Source: Spongiactinospora rosea | Lineage (GTDB): Bacteria; Actinomycetota; Actinomycetes; Streptosporangiales; Streptosporangiaceae | Direction of reading: 5' to 3' | Assembly (NCBI RefSeq): GCF_003315795.1 | Contig: NZ_QMEY01000003.1 | Location: forward strand, 620,001 to 684,000 | DNA length: 64,000 nt | Shown: piece after piece, positions 37,513-45,672 of the stretch | Position numbering within the stretch: the stretch's first letter is position 1 | Layout of the letters: the number at the start of each line of letters is the position of its first letter | The notes under the pieces: generated by a model | Told to the model about the DNA's origin: nothing | Seen by the model: the letters and a program-made list of their open reading frames with translations, nothing else | The model's database searches: none | Position numbers and translations under genes: made by a program

Positions 37513-38343
37513 GTGACGGAGGAGACGGAGGAACAGACCGCCAGGCCGGGCGGCTTCCAGGTCCACCTGGACGTGTTCGAGGGCCCCTTCGACCTGCTCC
37601 TCGGGCTGATCTCCAAGCACAAGCTCGACATCACCGAGGTGTCCCTGCACAAGGTCACCGACGAGTTCATCGCCCACATCCGCTCCCGCGGCCCGGAGTG
37701 GGACCTCGACCAGGCCAGCCACTTCCTGCTGGTGGCCGCCACCCTGCTCGACCTGAAGGCGGCCCGGCTGCTGCCCTCCGGCGAGGTCGAGGACGAAGAG
37801 GACCTGGCCCTGCTGGAGGCCCGCGACCTGCTGTTCGCCCGGCTGCTCCAGTACCGCGCCTACAAGGAGGTCGCCAAGGTCTTCTCCGGGCGGATGGCCG
37901 CCGAGGCGCTACGGTACGCCCGGATCGTGCCGATGGAGCCGCGGTTCGCCGACCTGCTGCCCGACCTGGTGCTCGGCATCGGCCCGGAACAGCTCGCCAA
38001 GATCGCCGCCAGGGCGATGACGCCCAAGGCCCCGCCGTCGGTCTCGGTCGCCCACATCTACCAACCGCTCGCCAGTGTGCGCGAACAGGCGGCTATCCTT
38101 GTGCGGCGGCTGCGGGAGGTCCGCCGTGCGACGTTCCGGGCGCTGGTGGCCGACTGCACGGGCACCTTCGAGGTCGTCGCGCGCTTCCTGGCGGTCCTGG
38201 AGCTGTACCGCGAGGCGGCGGTCACCTTCGAGCAGATCGAGCCGCTGGGCGACCTGCACGTGCAATGGACCGGCGCCGACGACGGAGACGTCTCGGTCGC
38301 CGACGACTACGACGAGAACGCCGGAAAGAAACCCGATGAGTGA
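37513..38343 (+). CDS. scpA: Segregation and condensation protein A
   Basis: Kleisin subunit that bridges SMC heads and binds ScpB. 276 residues. N-terminal kleisin motif VHLDVFEGPFDLLLGLISKH (20 residues), DITEVSLHKVTDEFIAHI, then a helical middle, and the C-terminal winged helix (TFRALVADCTGTFEVVARFL). The GTG start is preceded by GACAAT (37501-37506) 6 bases away, compatible with a leaderless start. Its end overlaps scpB by 8 bases. Confidence 0.94.
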   Translation: MTEETEEQTARPGGFQVHLDVFEGPFDLLLGLISKHKLDITEVSLHKVTDEFIAHIRSRGPEWDLDQASHFLLVAATLLDLKAARLLPSGEVEDEEDLALLEARDLLFARLLQYRAYKEVAKVFSGRMAAEALRYARIVPMEPRFADLLPDLVLGIGPEQLAKIAARAMTPKAPPSVSVAHIYQPLASVREQAAILVRRLREVRRATFRALVADCTGTFEVVARFLAVLELYREAAVTFEQIEPLGDLHVQWTGADDGDVSVADDYDENAGKKPDE

Positions 38344-38914
38344 AGCAGACCCGCGCGAGGCGACCGGCCTGGCCGAGCCCGGCCTGGCGGCCGCGCTGGA
38401 GGCGATCCTGCTGGTCGTGGACGAGCCGGTGGCCGAGGTGACGCTCGCCCAGGTGCTCGAACGCCCCACGCACGAGGTCGCGGCGGCGCTGCGCGACCTC
38501 GCGGCGGAATACACGGCGGCCGGACGGGGTTTCGATCTGAGAGAGGTCGCGGGCGGCTGGCGTTACTACACGCGGGCCGAGTGCGCGCCTTTCGTCGAGC
38601 GTTTCGTCCGCGACGGCCAGCAGACGCGACTCACCCAGGCCGCGCTGGAGACCCTGTCCGTGGTGGCCTACCGGCAGCCGGTGAGCCGCGCAAGGATCTC
38701 GGCCATCCGCGGCGTGAACAGCGACGGGGTCATGCGGACCCTCGTCGCCAGGGGGCTGGTCGAAGAGGCCGGCACCGACCCGGAGAGCCAAGCCGTGCTC
38801 TACCGGACCACTTCCTACTTCCTCGAACGGCTGGGTCTGCGCGACCTGGGCGAGCTTCCTGAGCTGGCGCCCTTCCTGCCCGAGGACGTGGAGAACTTGG
38901 AGGAGACCAAGTGA
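38336..38914 (+). CDS. scpB: Segregation and condensation protein B
   Basis: Dimeric winged-helix partner of ScpA in the SMC complex. 192 residues. Family marks: LEAILLVVDEPVAEVTLAQ, GFDLREVAGGWRYYTRAE, the second winged helix LSVVAYRQPVSRARISAIRG followed by NSDGVMRTLVARGLVEE. A short acidic tail (LPEDVENLEETK) ends in GTGA, overlapping the pseudouridine synthase start. The scpA-scpB-rluB order is standard for Gram-positive bacteria. Confidence 0.94.
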   Translation: MSEADPREATGLAEPGLAAALEAILLVVDEPVAEVTLAQVLERPTHEVAAALRDLAAEYTAAGRGFDLREVAGGWRYYTRAECAPFVERFVRDGQQTRLTQAALETLSVVAYRQPVSRARISAIRGVNSDGVMRTLVARGLVEEAGTDPESQAVLYRTTSYFLERLGLRDLGELPELAPFLPEDVENLEETK

Positions 38915-40941
38915 ACGATGGACGCACCCCGTCCGGTGATGGACGCGGTCGGCGTTTCGAGTCCCGCGGCGGCGACGCCGGACGCGGGTCCTTCCGCGCC
39001 TCCAGAGGAGGCGCCAGGGAGCGGTTCGGCACGCCGCAGGGCGGCGGACAGCCGGGCTCCCGCTCCGGCGGGCCCCGAGGGCCCCGCCAGGACTCCAGGG
39101 ACACCTTCCGCGACCGGCCCGCCCGCGACTCTCGCGAGGGGCGCGACGGACGCGACGACAGGCGCGGGCGCCCCGACGACCGCCCGCGCCGCGACGACTT
39201 CGGTTCGCGTGGCGATTCGGGCTCCCGTGGCGGCTATGGGTCGCGCGGTGGGGATTCCGGTTCGCGCGGTGGTTATGGCTCGCGTGGCGATTCTGGTTCG
39301 CGCGGTGGTTATGGCTCGCGTGGCGATTCCGGTTCGCGCGGTGGTTATGGCTCCCGCGGTGACTCAGGTTCGCGTGGCGGTTATGGCTCGCGCGGCGATT
39401 CGGGCTCGCGCGGGGGTTCCGGGGGCCGTGGCGATTCGAGCTCGCGTGGCGGCTACGGGTCGCGCGGTGGGGATTCCGGTTCGCGCGGTGGTTATGGCTC
39501 GCGCGGCGATTCTGGTTCGCGCGGTGGTTACGGTTCCCGTGGTGATTCGGGTTCGCGCGGTGGTTATGGCTCGCGCGGCGATTCTGGTTCGCGCGGTGGT
39601 TACGGTTCCCGTGGTGATTCGGGTTCGCGTGGCGGTTATGGCTCGCGCGGCGATTCGGGCTCTCGCGGGGGCTACGGTTCCCGCGGCGAGGCAGGTTCTC
39701 GGGGCGGTTATGGGCCCCGTGGTGGCGATGGCGGCTCGCGCGGTGGCTACGGCTCGGGTGATTCGGGTTCGCGCAGCCGTTATGGCTCGCGGGACGACTC
39801 GGGCTCGCGCGGTGACTTCGGTTCGCGGGACGACCGCGGCTCCCGGGGCGACTACCGGCCGCGTCCCGATTCGGGTTCGCGCGGCGAGTACCGATCCGGC
39901 GGCGGCTTCGACTCCCGTGGCGACCGCGGCTCCCGTGGGCGTGGCGAGTACGGTTCGCGCGACGCCGTACAGACGATCGGCGGCGGCGGACCCGGTGGCG
40001 GGCGTGCTCGTTACGGGCGTCCGGAGGGCGACCGCAGGGAGCGGGCCGGGCGTACCGACCGGGGCGGCCGCCCCGAGTGGACCGCGCGCGCCGACCGGCA
40101 GGGCAGGCCGCAGCGCCGGACGTCCGGCGAGGGCTTCAAGACGGCCGAGCAGCCGCTGCGCGACCCCGACCACTTCCCGCCCGGCTACAGCGACGAGCGC
40201 GACACCACCGAGGTCCCCGACGGCGTACGCCTGCAGAAGGTGCTCGCCCAGGCCGGCGTGGCCAGCAGGCGCGCCTGCGAGGAGATGATCGGCGCGGGCC
40301 GGGTCACCGTGGACGGCCAGGTGGTACGCAGGTTCGGCGCACGCGTCGATCCGGTCAAGCAGGTCATCCACGTGGACGGCAAGCGCATCCCGACCGCCCC
40401 CGACCTCGTCTACTTCGCCATCAACAAGCCGATCGGCGTGGTCAGCACCATGTCCGATCCCGATGGCAGGCCGTCCCTGGCCGACTACGTGGCCGACCGC
40501 AAGGAGCGGCTGTTCCACGTGGGCCGGCTGGACACCGAGACCGAGGGCCTGATCCTGCTCACCAACGACGGCGAGCTGGCCAACCGGCTCACCCACCCCA
40601 GCTACGGCGTGCGGAAGAAGTACTGGGCCAAGGTGAACGGCACCATCGAGCGCGGGCTCGGCAAGCGGCTGCACGAGGGCGTGGAGCTGGAGGACGGCCC
40701 GGTCAAGGTCGACGACTTCAAGGTCGTGCAGGAGCACGGACGTCAGGCGCTGGTCGAGGTGGTGATCCACGAGGGCCGCAAGCACGTGGTGCGCCGGATG
40801 CTCGCCGAGGTCGGGCACAGTGTGATCGACCTGGCGCGCATCGAGTTCGGGCCGGTCAAGATGGGCCGGCTGAAGTCGGGCACGCTGCGCGCCCTCACGC
40901 TGCAGGAGATCGGCGAACTGTATGCTGCGGTCGGGCTGTAG
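38911..40941 (+). CDS. rluB: Pseudouridine synthase RluB-type with a long RGG/YGSRG repeat N-terminus
   Basis: 676 residues; ordinary homologues have about 250-300. Residues 1 to about 430 are low-complexity: Arg/Gly/Asp/Ser-rich, including about 13-14 copies of SRGGYGSRGDSG and variants (about residues 100-300). The enzyme follows: S4 RNA-binding domain (about 439-490; VRLQKVLAQAGVASRRACEE, 20 residues) and the RsuA-type catalytic domain with catalytic Asp541 (GRLDTETEGLILLTNDG). RluB-type enzymes modify helix 89 of 23S rRNA. The repeats resemble RGG boxes, and may bind RNA or condense. GTG start overlaps scpB (GTGA). Confidence 0.93.
   Translation: MNDGRTPSGDGRGRRFESRGGDAGRGSFRASRGGARERFGTPQGGGQPGSRSGGPRGPRQDSRDTFRDRPARDSREGRDGRDDRRGRPDDRPRRDDFGSRGDSGSRGGYGSRGGDSGSRGGYGSRGDSGSRGGYGSRGDSGSRGGYGSRGDSGSRGGYGSRGDSGSRGGSGGRGDSSSRGGYGSRGGDSGSRGGYGSRGDSGSRGGYGSRGDSGSRGGYGSRGDSGSRGGYGSRGDSGSRGGYGSRGDSGSRGGYGSRGEAGSRGGYGPRGGDGGSRGGYGSGDSGSRSRYGSRDDSGSRGDFGSRDDRGSRGDYRPRPDSGSRGEYRSGGGFDSRGDRGSRGRGEYGSRDAVQTIGGGGPGGGRARYGRPEGDRRERAGRTDRGGRPEWTARADRQGRPQRRTSGEGFKTAEQPLRDPDHFPPGYSDERDTTEVPDGVRLQKVLAQAGVASRRACEEMIGAGRVTVDGQVVRRFGARVDPVKQVIHVDGKRIPTAPDLVYFAINKPIGVVSTMSDPDGRPSLADYVADRKERLFHVGRLDTETEGLILLTNDGELANRLTHPSYGVRKKYWAKVNGTIERGLGKRLHEGVELEDGPVKVDDFKVVQEHGRQALVEVVIHEGRKHVVRRMLAEVGHSVIDLARIEFGPVKMGRLKSGTLRALTLQEIGELYAAVGL
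39200..39960 (+). repeat. In-frame 36/39-bp tandem repeats coding YGSRGDSG units
   Basis: Tandem repeats of 36 or 39 bases encoding SRGGYGSRGDSG or the GGDSG variant, with a higher-order 72-bp period near 39520-39640 (GGTTCGCGCGGTGGTTACGG recurs there). All units keep the frame. Synonymous changes among units (CGC/CGT, GGC/GGT, TCG/TCC/TCT) show that many copies are not brand new, while some adjacent ones are identical. Codons such as GGT, CGT and TAT are more frequent here than in neighbouring genes. Confidence 0.9.
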
Positions 40942-40985
40942 CCTGTCCGGCACGGCCGGTGCGTACGCCCTGGCCTCGTGGGCAG

Positions 40986-41011
40986 GAGCGCCCCGCACGC
41001 GTGGGGCGCTC
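40986..41011 (+). other. Hairpin adjoining the aroH ribosome site
   Basis: GAGCGCCCC (40986-40994), 8-base loop, GGGGCGCTC (41003-41011), a 9-bp stem directly before the Shine-Dalgarno GGAAGGGG (41012-41019). There is no T tract, so it is not an obvious terminator; it may be an mRNA control or processing structure. Confidence 0.45.
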
Positions 41012-41024
41012 GGAAGGGGATGAG

Positions 41025-41384
41025 ATGGTGCGGGCGATCCGCGGTGCGACTCAGATCGAGTCCGATGACCGCGATGCGATCCTGTCGGGAGTCACCGAGC
41101 TGGTGACCGAGGTGATGTCGCGCAATGAGCTGACGACCGACGACGTGATCAGCGTGATCTTCACCGCGACCCCCGACCTCACGGCGGAGTTCCCCGCGCT
41201 GGCCGCGCGCAAGCTCGGGTTCCACGACGTCCCGCTGATCTGCGCCTCGGAGATCGACGTGCCGGGGGCGCTGCCCCGCGTGGTGCGGCTGATGGCCCAC
41301 GTGGAGACCGACCGCCCCCGGCAGCAGGTCCAGCACGTCTACCTGCGCGGCGCGGTCGCGCTGCGGGTGGACATCGCGCAGTGA
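41025..41384 (+). CDS. aroH: Chorismate mutase, AroH class
   Basis: Rearranges chorismate to prephenate, first step towards phenylalanine and tyrosine. 119 residues, the normal AroH length (trimeric, pseudo-alpha/beta-barrel). Marks: RAIRGATQI with the active-site Arg, IFTATPDLTAEFPALAAR and ARKLGFHDVPLICASEIDV, plus HVYLRGAVALR with the second Arg. GGAAGGGG upstream fixes ATG 41025. It is followed by prephenate dehydrogenase, so the two successive steps are encoded together. Confidence 0.95.
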   Translation: MVRAIRGATQIESDDRDAILSGVTELVTEVMSRNELTTDDVISVIFTATPDLTAEFPALAARKLGFHDVPLICASEIDVPGALPRVVRLMAHVETDRPRQQVQHVYLRGAVALRVDIAQ

Positions 41385-41448
41385 GCGGCGTCCGGGGCAT
41401 GGCGAGCGAATCATGGTCTTCCATGGTCATTTGCGAGGCGGGGAGCCG

Positions 41449-42555
41449 GTGAGTCCTCTGGACAGCGTCCTGGTCGTCGGTACCGGGCTGATCGGCACCT
41501 CGGTGGCCCTCGCCCTGCGCGAGCACGACGTCGAGGTGCGGCTGGCCGACCTCGACCCGGGCTCGGTACGCCTGGCGAGCGAGCTGGGCGCGGGCCTTCC
41601 GTGGTCGCCGGGGGAGGGCGGTCCGGCGTTCGACCTCGCGGTGATCGCCGTGCCGCCGCAGTACGTCGCGGCCGAACTCCTCTCGCTTCAGCGGCAGGGC
41701 GTCGCCCGCCACTACACCGACGTGGCGAGCGTCAAGGCGCTGCCGCTGGCCGAGGCCGGGCGCCTCGGCTGCGACCTCGCGAGCTTCGTCGCCGGGCACC
41801 CGCTCGCGGGGCGGGAGCGGTCGGGCCCGGCCGCGGCCAGGGCCGACCTGTTCCTTGGGCGGCCCTGGGCGTACTGCCCGGCCCCGGAGACCTCGCCCGC
41901 GGCCGTGGAGACCCTGCTCGGGCTGATCAAGCTGTGCGGGGCCGAGGCGGTGCGGGTGGCGGCCGAGGAGCACGACCGGGCCGTCGCCGTCGTGTCGCAC
42001 GCGCCGCACGTGACCGCCGCGGCGGTCGCCGCCCGGCTGGCCGAGGCGCCGGAGACCGCGCTGGGGCTGGCCGGCCAGGGGGTGCGTGACGTGACGCGCA
42101 TCGCGGCGGGCGACCCGGCGCTGTGGACCGGCATCCTGTCGGGCAACGCGCTGCCGGTGGCCAAGGTGCTCGAAGCGGTGGCGGCCGACATCGCCGCCGC
42201 GGCGGCGGCGCTGCGCCGTACGGCCGGGGCCGACGTCCCGGACGCCGGCGCCGAGGCCGGGATGCCCTGGGTCACCGCGCTGCTCGAACGCGGCGTGACC
42301 GGCACCGAGCGGATCCCCGGCAAGCACGGCGGCCCCGCGAGCGTCTACGCCAACGTCCAGGTGATCGTCGGCGACCGTCCCGGCGAGCTGGCGCGGCTGT
42401 TCCAGGTCGCCAAGGAGGCCGGGGTCAACATCGAGGACGTCCGGCTGGAGCACACCCCCGGGCTGCCGCTGGGCGCGGCCGAGCTTTCGGTACAGCCCCA
42501 GGCGGCGGACACGCTGATCGGCGCGCTGCGCGCGCACGGCTGGCACATTCCCTGA
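41449..42555 (+). CDS. tyrA: Prephenate dehydrogenase
   Basis: NAD-dependent oxidation of prephenate to 4-hydroxyphenylpyruvate, for tyrosine synthesis. About 368 residues. Rossmann motif VVGTGLIGTSVALALREHDV (20 residues), IAVPPQYVAAEL, the dehydrogenase segment FVAGHPLAGRERSGP and C-terminal ACT domain (about 295-365; VQVIVGDRPGELARLF), probably binding tyrosine for feedback control. GTG 41449 has GGGGAG just upstream; ATG 41413 would add 12 residues. The stop is followed by a hairpin whose loop is the next promoter's -35. Confidence 0.93.
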   Translation: MSPLDSVLVVGTGLIGTSVALALREHDVEVRLADLDPGSVRLASELGAGLPWSPGEGGPAFDLAVIAVPPQYVAAELLSLQRQGVARHYTDVASVKALPLAEAGRLGCDLASFVAGHPLAGRERSGPAAARADLFLGRPWAYCPAPETSPAAVETLLGLIKLCGAEAVRVAAEEHDRAVAVVSHAPHVTAAAVAARLAEAPETALGLAGQGVRDVTRIAAGDPALWTGILSGNALPVAKVLEAVAADIAAAAAALRRTAGADVPDAGAEAGMPWVTALLERGVTGTERIPGKHGGPASVYANVQVIVGDRPGELARLFQVAKEAGVNIEDVRLEHTPGLPLGAAELSVQPQAADTLIGALRAHGWHIP

Positions 42556-42567
42556 TCGGAGCCACCG

Positions 42568-42604
42568 GGCCGGTGCCGTTGACAGGCACCGGCCTTTCGT
42601 GTTT
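42568..42604 (+). terminator. tyrA terminator hairpin carrying a -35 in its loop
   Basis: GGCCGGTGCC (42568-42577) pairs with GGCACCGGCC (42585-42594); loop GTTGACA; tail TTTCGTGTTT. The TTGACA in the loop (42579-42584) is also the best -35 for the next gene. The same arrangement recurs at 44068. Confidence 0.75.
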
Positions 42605-42645
42605 CATAGTGGGTAACAGTGTTACCGCTTAGAAACAGCGTTACC
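42579..42645 (+). promoter_or_regulatory. Promoter and operator of the first carotenoid oxygenase
   Basis: TTGACA (42579-42584), then TTTCAT (42602-42607) 17 bases on as a weak -10. The perfect palindrome GGTAACAGTGTTACC is at 42612-42626, and an imperfect copy (AGAAAC...GTTACC) at 42631-42645, centre to centre 19 bases. The palindromes cover the expected start of transcription, so a repressor is likely. Confidence 0.65.
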
Positions 42646-42666
42646 AACTCCATTGGGGGACTGACG

Positions 42667-44058
42667 ATGACGAGCTCGGAGAAGACCCCGTTCCACGGTG
42701 GCTACGCCCCGGTGACGGAAGAGATCACCGCCTTCGACCTGCCGGTCACCGGCAGCCTGCCGGAGAGCCTGAGCGGCCGGTTCCTGCGCAACGGGCCCAA
42801 CCCGCTCGACCTGGAAGACCCGCACCCGCACCTCCTCGTCGACAACGGCATGGTCCACGGCGTGCGGATCCGGGACGGCAAGGCGGAGTGGTACCGCAAC
42901 CGGTGGGTGCGCTCCGACAAGATCGCGGCGGCCCTCGGGGAGGAGCCGCGTCCGGGCGGCATCAACGAGGCGCCCAACACGCACGTCATCGGGCATGCGG
43001 GCAAGACCCTGGCCCTGATGGAGGCCGGAGCGCCGGTCGTGGAGCTGACGTACGAGCTGGACACGATCGGCCGGGGCGACTTCGGGGGCACGCTGCCGGG
43101 TGGCCTCACCGCGCACTCCAAGATCGACCAGCGGACCGGGGAGCTGCACGCGGTGGCCTATGACGTCACCCGGCACGACCGTGTCCAGCATGTGGTGGTC
43201 AGTGCGGCGGGGCAGGTCACGCGCGTCACCGACATCGCCGTCAGCGACGGGCCGATGATGCACGACTTCGCGCTCACCGGTAAGTACGTGGTCGTGTACG
43301 ACCTTCCGGTGACGTTCAGCATGGCGGCGGCGGAGGCGGGCGTGCGCCTGCCGTACGCCTGGAACGAGGCGCACCGGGCGCGGGTCGGGCTGCTGCCGCG
43401 CGAGGGCGGCGGGAAGGGCATCCGCTGGTTCGACATCGACCCCTGCTGGGTGTTCCATACGCTCAACAGCTACGACGACGGCGACCGTGTGGTGATCGAC
43501 GTGGTCGCCTACGACACCCTGTTCGTGGACGCCAGGCTCGGCACGGGCGGCCCTCCCGCGCTGGAGCGGTGGACGATCGACCTGACCGCCGGCGCGCTGA
43601 AGCGCGAGCGGCTGGACGACCGGCCCCAGGAGTTCCCGCGCATCGACGAGCGCAGGTCGGGCCTGCCGCACCGGTACGGCTACACCGCCCAGACCGAGGA
43701 GTTCCTCAAGCGGCTGTCGCGCGATGCCCAGGATCTCTCGGACCTGCCCACGCCCGCGTTCGGCGCCGCGCTGCTCAAGCACGACTTCCGCACGGGGAGC
43801 CGCGAGGAGCACCTGTTCCCGCGCGGCTACTTCGCGAGCGAGCCGGTCTTCGTGCCGGGTGACCCGGAGGCGGACTCCGCCGAGTCCGCCGAAGACGACG
43901 GATATGTCATGACCTATGTCCACAACCCGGACCGGGACGCGGCCGACCTGGTCGTCCTCTCCGCCCAGGACTTCGCCGCCGGCCCCGTCGCCACCGTCCA
44001 CCTGCCCGGGCGGGTGCCGCTGGGCTTCCACGGCAGCTTCGTCCCCGACGCCCCCTGA
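42667..44058 (+). CDS. Carotenoid oxygenase family protein (copy 1)
   Basis: Non-haem iron, seven-bladed propeller dioxygenase of the RPE65/carotenoid-cleavage family; acts on carotenoid, apocarotenoid or stilbene double bonds. 463 residues. The four iron-binding His fit His150 (LTAHSKIDQRTGELH), His199 (MMHDFALTG), His264 (CWVFHTLN) and His455 (LGFHGSFV). N-terminal RFLRNGPNPLD is also typical. The last His is 9 residues from the end, as expected. ATG 42667 is chosen over the upstream codon at 42619, which overlaps the operator. Copy 2 directly follows. Confidence 0.92.
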   Translation: MTSSEKTPFHGGYAPVTEEITAFDLPVTGSLPESLSGRFLRNGPNPLDLEDPHPHLLVDNGMVHGVRIRDGKAEWYRNRWVRSDKIAAALGEEPRPGGINEAPNTHVIGHAGKTLALMEAGAPVVELTYELDTIGRGDFGGTLPGGLTAHSKIDQRTGELHAVAYDVTRHDRVQHVVVSAAGQVTRVTDIAVSDGPMMHDFALTGKYVVVYDLPVTFSMAAAEAGVRLPYAWNEAHRARVGLLPREGGGKGIRWFDIDPCWVFHTLNSYDDGDRVVIDVVAYDTLFVDARLGTGGPPALERWTIDLTAGALKRERLDDRPQEFPRIDERRSGLPHRYGYTAQTEEFLKRLSRDAQDLSDLPTPAFGAALLKHDFRTGSREEHLFPRGYFASEPVFVPGDPEADSAESAEDDGYVMTYVHNPDRDAADLVVLSAQDFAAGPVATVHLPGRVPLGFHGSFVPDAP

Positions 44059-44067
44059 GTCACGCCC

Positions 44068-44099
44068 AGGGCCGATGCCGATTGACAGGCATCGGCCCT
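44068..44099 (+). terminator. Hairpin after the first carotenoid oxygenase, -35 in loop
   Basis: AGGGCCGATGCC (44068-44079) pairs with GGCATCGGCCCT (44088-44099), 12 bp; loop GATTGACA. Compared with the hairpin at 42568, the pair G-C became A-T on both sides of the stem, a compensatory change. No T tract follows. Confidence 0.65.
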
Positions 44100-44148
44100 A
44101 AGGCGTTGAATGGCGGTAACGGCGTTACCACGTAGTAACGACGTACCT
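44082..44148 (+). promoter_or_regulatory. Promoter and operator of the second carotenoid oxygenase
   Basis: TTGACA (44082-44087), TTGAAT (44106-44111) 18 bases on. Palindrome GGTAACGGCGTTACC at 44115-44129 and a second half-site AGTAAC at 44134-44139, about 19 bases centre to centre. From TTGACA to the palindrome are 27 bases, exactly as in front of copy 1. Confidence 0.65.
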
Positions 44149-44171
44149 ACATGGGTGATGGGGGACCTACG

Positions 44172-45575
44172 ATGACGAGCTTGGAGAAGAACCCGTTCCG
44201 GGGCGGCTACGCCCCGGTGACGGAGGAGATCACCGCCTTCGACCTGCCGGTCACCGGCAGACTGCCGGAGATTTTGAACGGCCGGTTCCTGCGTAACGGG
44301 CCCAACCCGCTCGACCTTGACGAACCCAGCCCGCACCTTTTTCTGGGCAACGGCATGGTGCACGGCGTGCGGATCCGGGACGGCAGGGCGGAGTGGTACC
44401 GCAACCGGTGGATCCGCTCCGACGCGGTCGCCGCGGCTTTGGGAGAGGAGCCCCGGCCGGGGCCGCGCTTCGACGGCCTGGACTCGAACGCCAACACGCA
44501 CGTCATCGGGCACGCGGGCAAGACGCTCGCCATGGTGGAGAGCGGGCTGCCCATCCAGGAGCTGACCTACGAGTTGGACACCGTCGGACGGTACGACTTC
44601 GACGGCACCCTGCCGGGCGGCTTCGCCGCGCACTCCACGGTCGATCCGCACACCGGGGACCTGCACGCGGTGGCCTACTACTTCGGCTGGCCGGACCGTA
44701 TCCAGCACCTGGTGGTCAACCCCGCGGGCCGGGTCGAGTGCGCCGTGGACATCGCCGTCAAGGACGGGCCGATGGTTCACGACTTCGCGCTCACCGGCAA
44801 GTACGTGGTGCTGTACGACCTTCCGGTGACCTACAGCACGGCGGCGCTGGAGGCGGGCGTGCGCCTGCCGTACGCCTGGAACGAGGCGCATCCGGCGCGC
44901 GTCGGGCTGCTGCCGCGCGACGGCGGCGGCGAGGACGTCCGCTGGTTCGACATCGACCCCTGCTGGGTGTTCCACACGCTCAACGGCTACGACGACGGTG
45001 ACCGTGTGGTGATCTACGTGGTGGCCTACGACAGCCTGTTCGTGGACGCCAGGCTCGACGGGGGCGGCCCCCCCGGGCTGGAGCGGTGGGTGATCGACCC
45101 GGCGTCCGGCTCGGTGAAGCGTGAACGCCTGGACGACCGCGCCCAGGAGTTCCCGCGCATCGACCCGCGCAGGGCGGGCATGCCGCACCGCTACGGCTAC
45201 ACGGTCGACACCGAGGAGCTTCTCGTCCAGTTGCCGCGCGGGGCCCAGGATCTGTCGGAACTGCCGCCTCCCGCGTTCGGCGCAGCGCTGCTCAAGTACG
45301 ACTTCCGGACAGGGAACCGCGAGGAGCACCTGTTCCCGCGCGGCTCCTACGCGAGCGAGCCGGTCTTCGTGCCCGCCGATCCGAGCGCCGAGGCAGCCGA
45401 GTCCGTCGAAGACGACGGATATGTCATGACCTACGTCCACAACCCAGACCGGAACGCGGCCGACCTGGTCATTCTCTCGGCCCAGGACTTCGCCGGCGGC
45501 CCCGTCGCCACCGTCCACCTGCCCGCCCGGGTGCCGCTGGGCTTCCACGGAGGTTTCGTCTTCGACGAGTCCTGA
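44172..45575 (+). CDS. Carotenoid oxygenase family protein (copy 2)
   Basis: 467 residues, closely similar to copy 1 throughout (same N-terminus MTS-EK--F-GGYAPVTEEI and the same iron motifs), so the pair is a tandem duplication. Iron ligands: His154 (FAAHSTVD), His203 (MVHDFALTG), His268 (CWVFHTLN) and His459 (LGFHGGFV). An insert of a few residues after EEPRPG (PRFDGLDSN) is the main length difference. Divergence is spread over the whole length, so the duplication is not recent. The stop codon lies in a 19-bp tandem repeat. Confidence 0.92.
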   Translation: MTSLEKNPFRGGYAPVTEEITAFDLPVTGRLPEILNGRFLRNGPNPLDLDEPSPHLFLGNGMVHGVRIRDGRAEWYRNRWIRSDAVAAALGEEPRPGPRFDGLDSNANTHVIGHAGKTLAMVESGLPIQELTYELDTVGRYDFDGTLPGGFAAHSTVDPHTGDLHAVAYYFGWPDRIQHLVVNPAGRVECAVDIAVKDGPMVHDFALTGKYVVLYDLPVTYSTAALEAGVRLPYAWNEAHPARVGLLPRDGGGEDVRWFDIDPCWVFHTLNGYDDGDRVVIYVVAYDSLFVDARLDGGGPPGLERWVIDPASGSVKRERLDDRAQEFPRIDPRRAGMPHRYGYTVDTEELLVQLPRGAQDLSELPPPAFGAALLKYDFRTGNREEHLFPRGSYASEPVFVPADPSAEAAESVEDDGYVMTYVHNPDRNAADLVILSAQDFAGGPVATVHLPARVPLGFHGGFVFDES

Positions 45576-45616
45576 GGGCTTCGACGAGTCCTGAGAGCTT
45601 CGACCAGTCCTGAGGC
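45560..45616. repeat. Three tandem 19-bp repeats across the stop of carotenoid oxygenase 2
   Basis: CTTCGACGAGTCCTGAGGG (45560-45578), CTTCGACGAGTCCTGAGAG (45579-45597), CTTCGACCAGTCCTGAGGC (45598-45616). The first contains the gene's TGA (45573-45575). Confidence 0.9.
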
Positions 45617-45633
45617 CGATCGGCGTCCCGAGA

Positions 45634-45660
45634 TTGACAAAACGAGACTTTACATAAAAG
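45634..45660 (+). promoter_or_regulatory. Promoter region of the ArsR-type regulator
   Basis: TTGACA at 45634-45639 in an A+T-rich stretch. CTTTACATAAAAG (45648-45660) is a near-palindrome that could be an autoregulatory operator. The -10 is unclear. No GGTAAC site is present here. Confidence 0.45.
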
Positions 45661-45672
45661 CTTGTTCTTGAG

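Noticed and set aside
39200..39960. Regular repeats resembling a CRISPR array
   Set aside because: The units are directly tandem without unique spacers and code in frame for the rluB N-terminus.
40986..41011. Intrinsic terminator between rluB and aroH
   Set aside because: No T tract, and the stem adjoins the aroH ribosome site; kept only as a hairpin.
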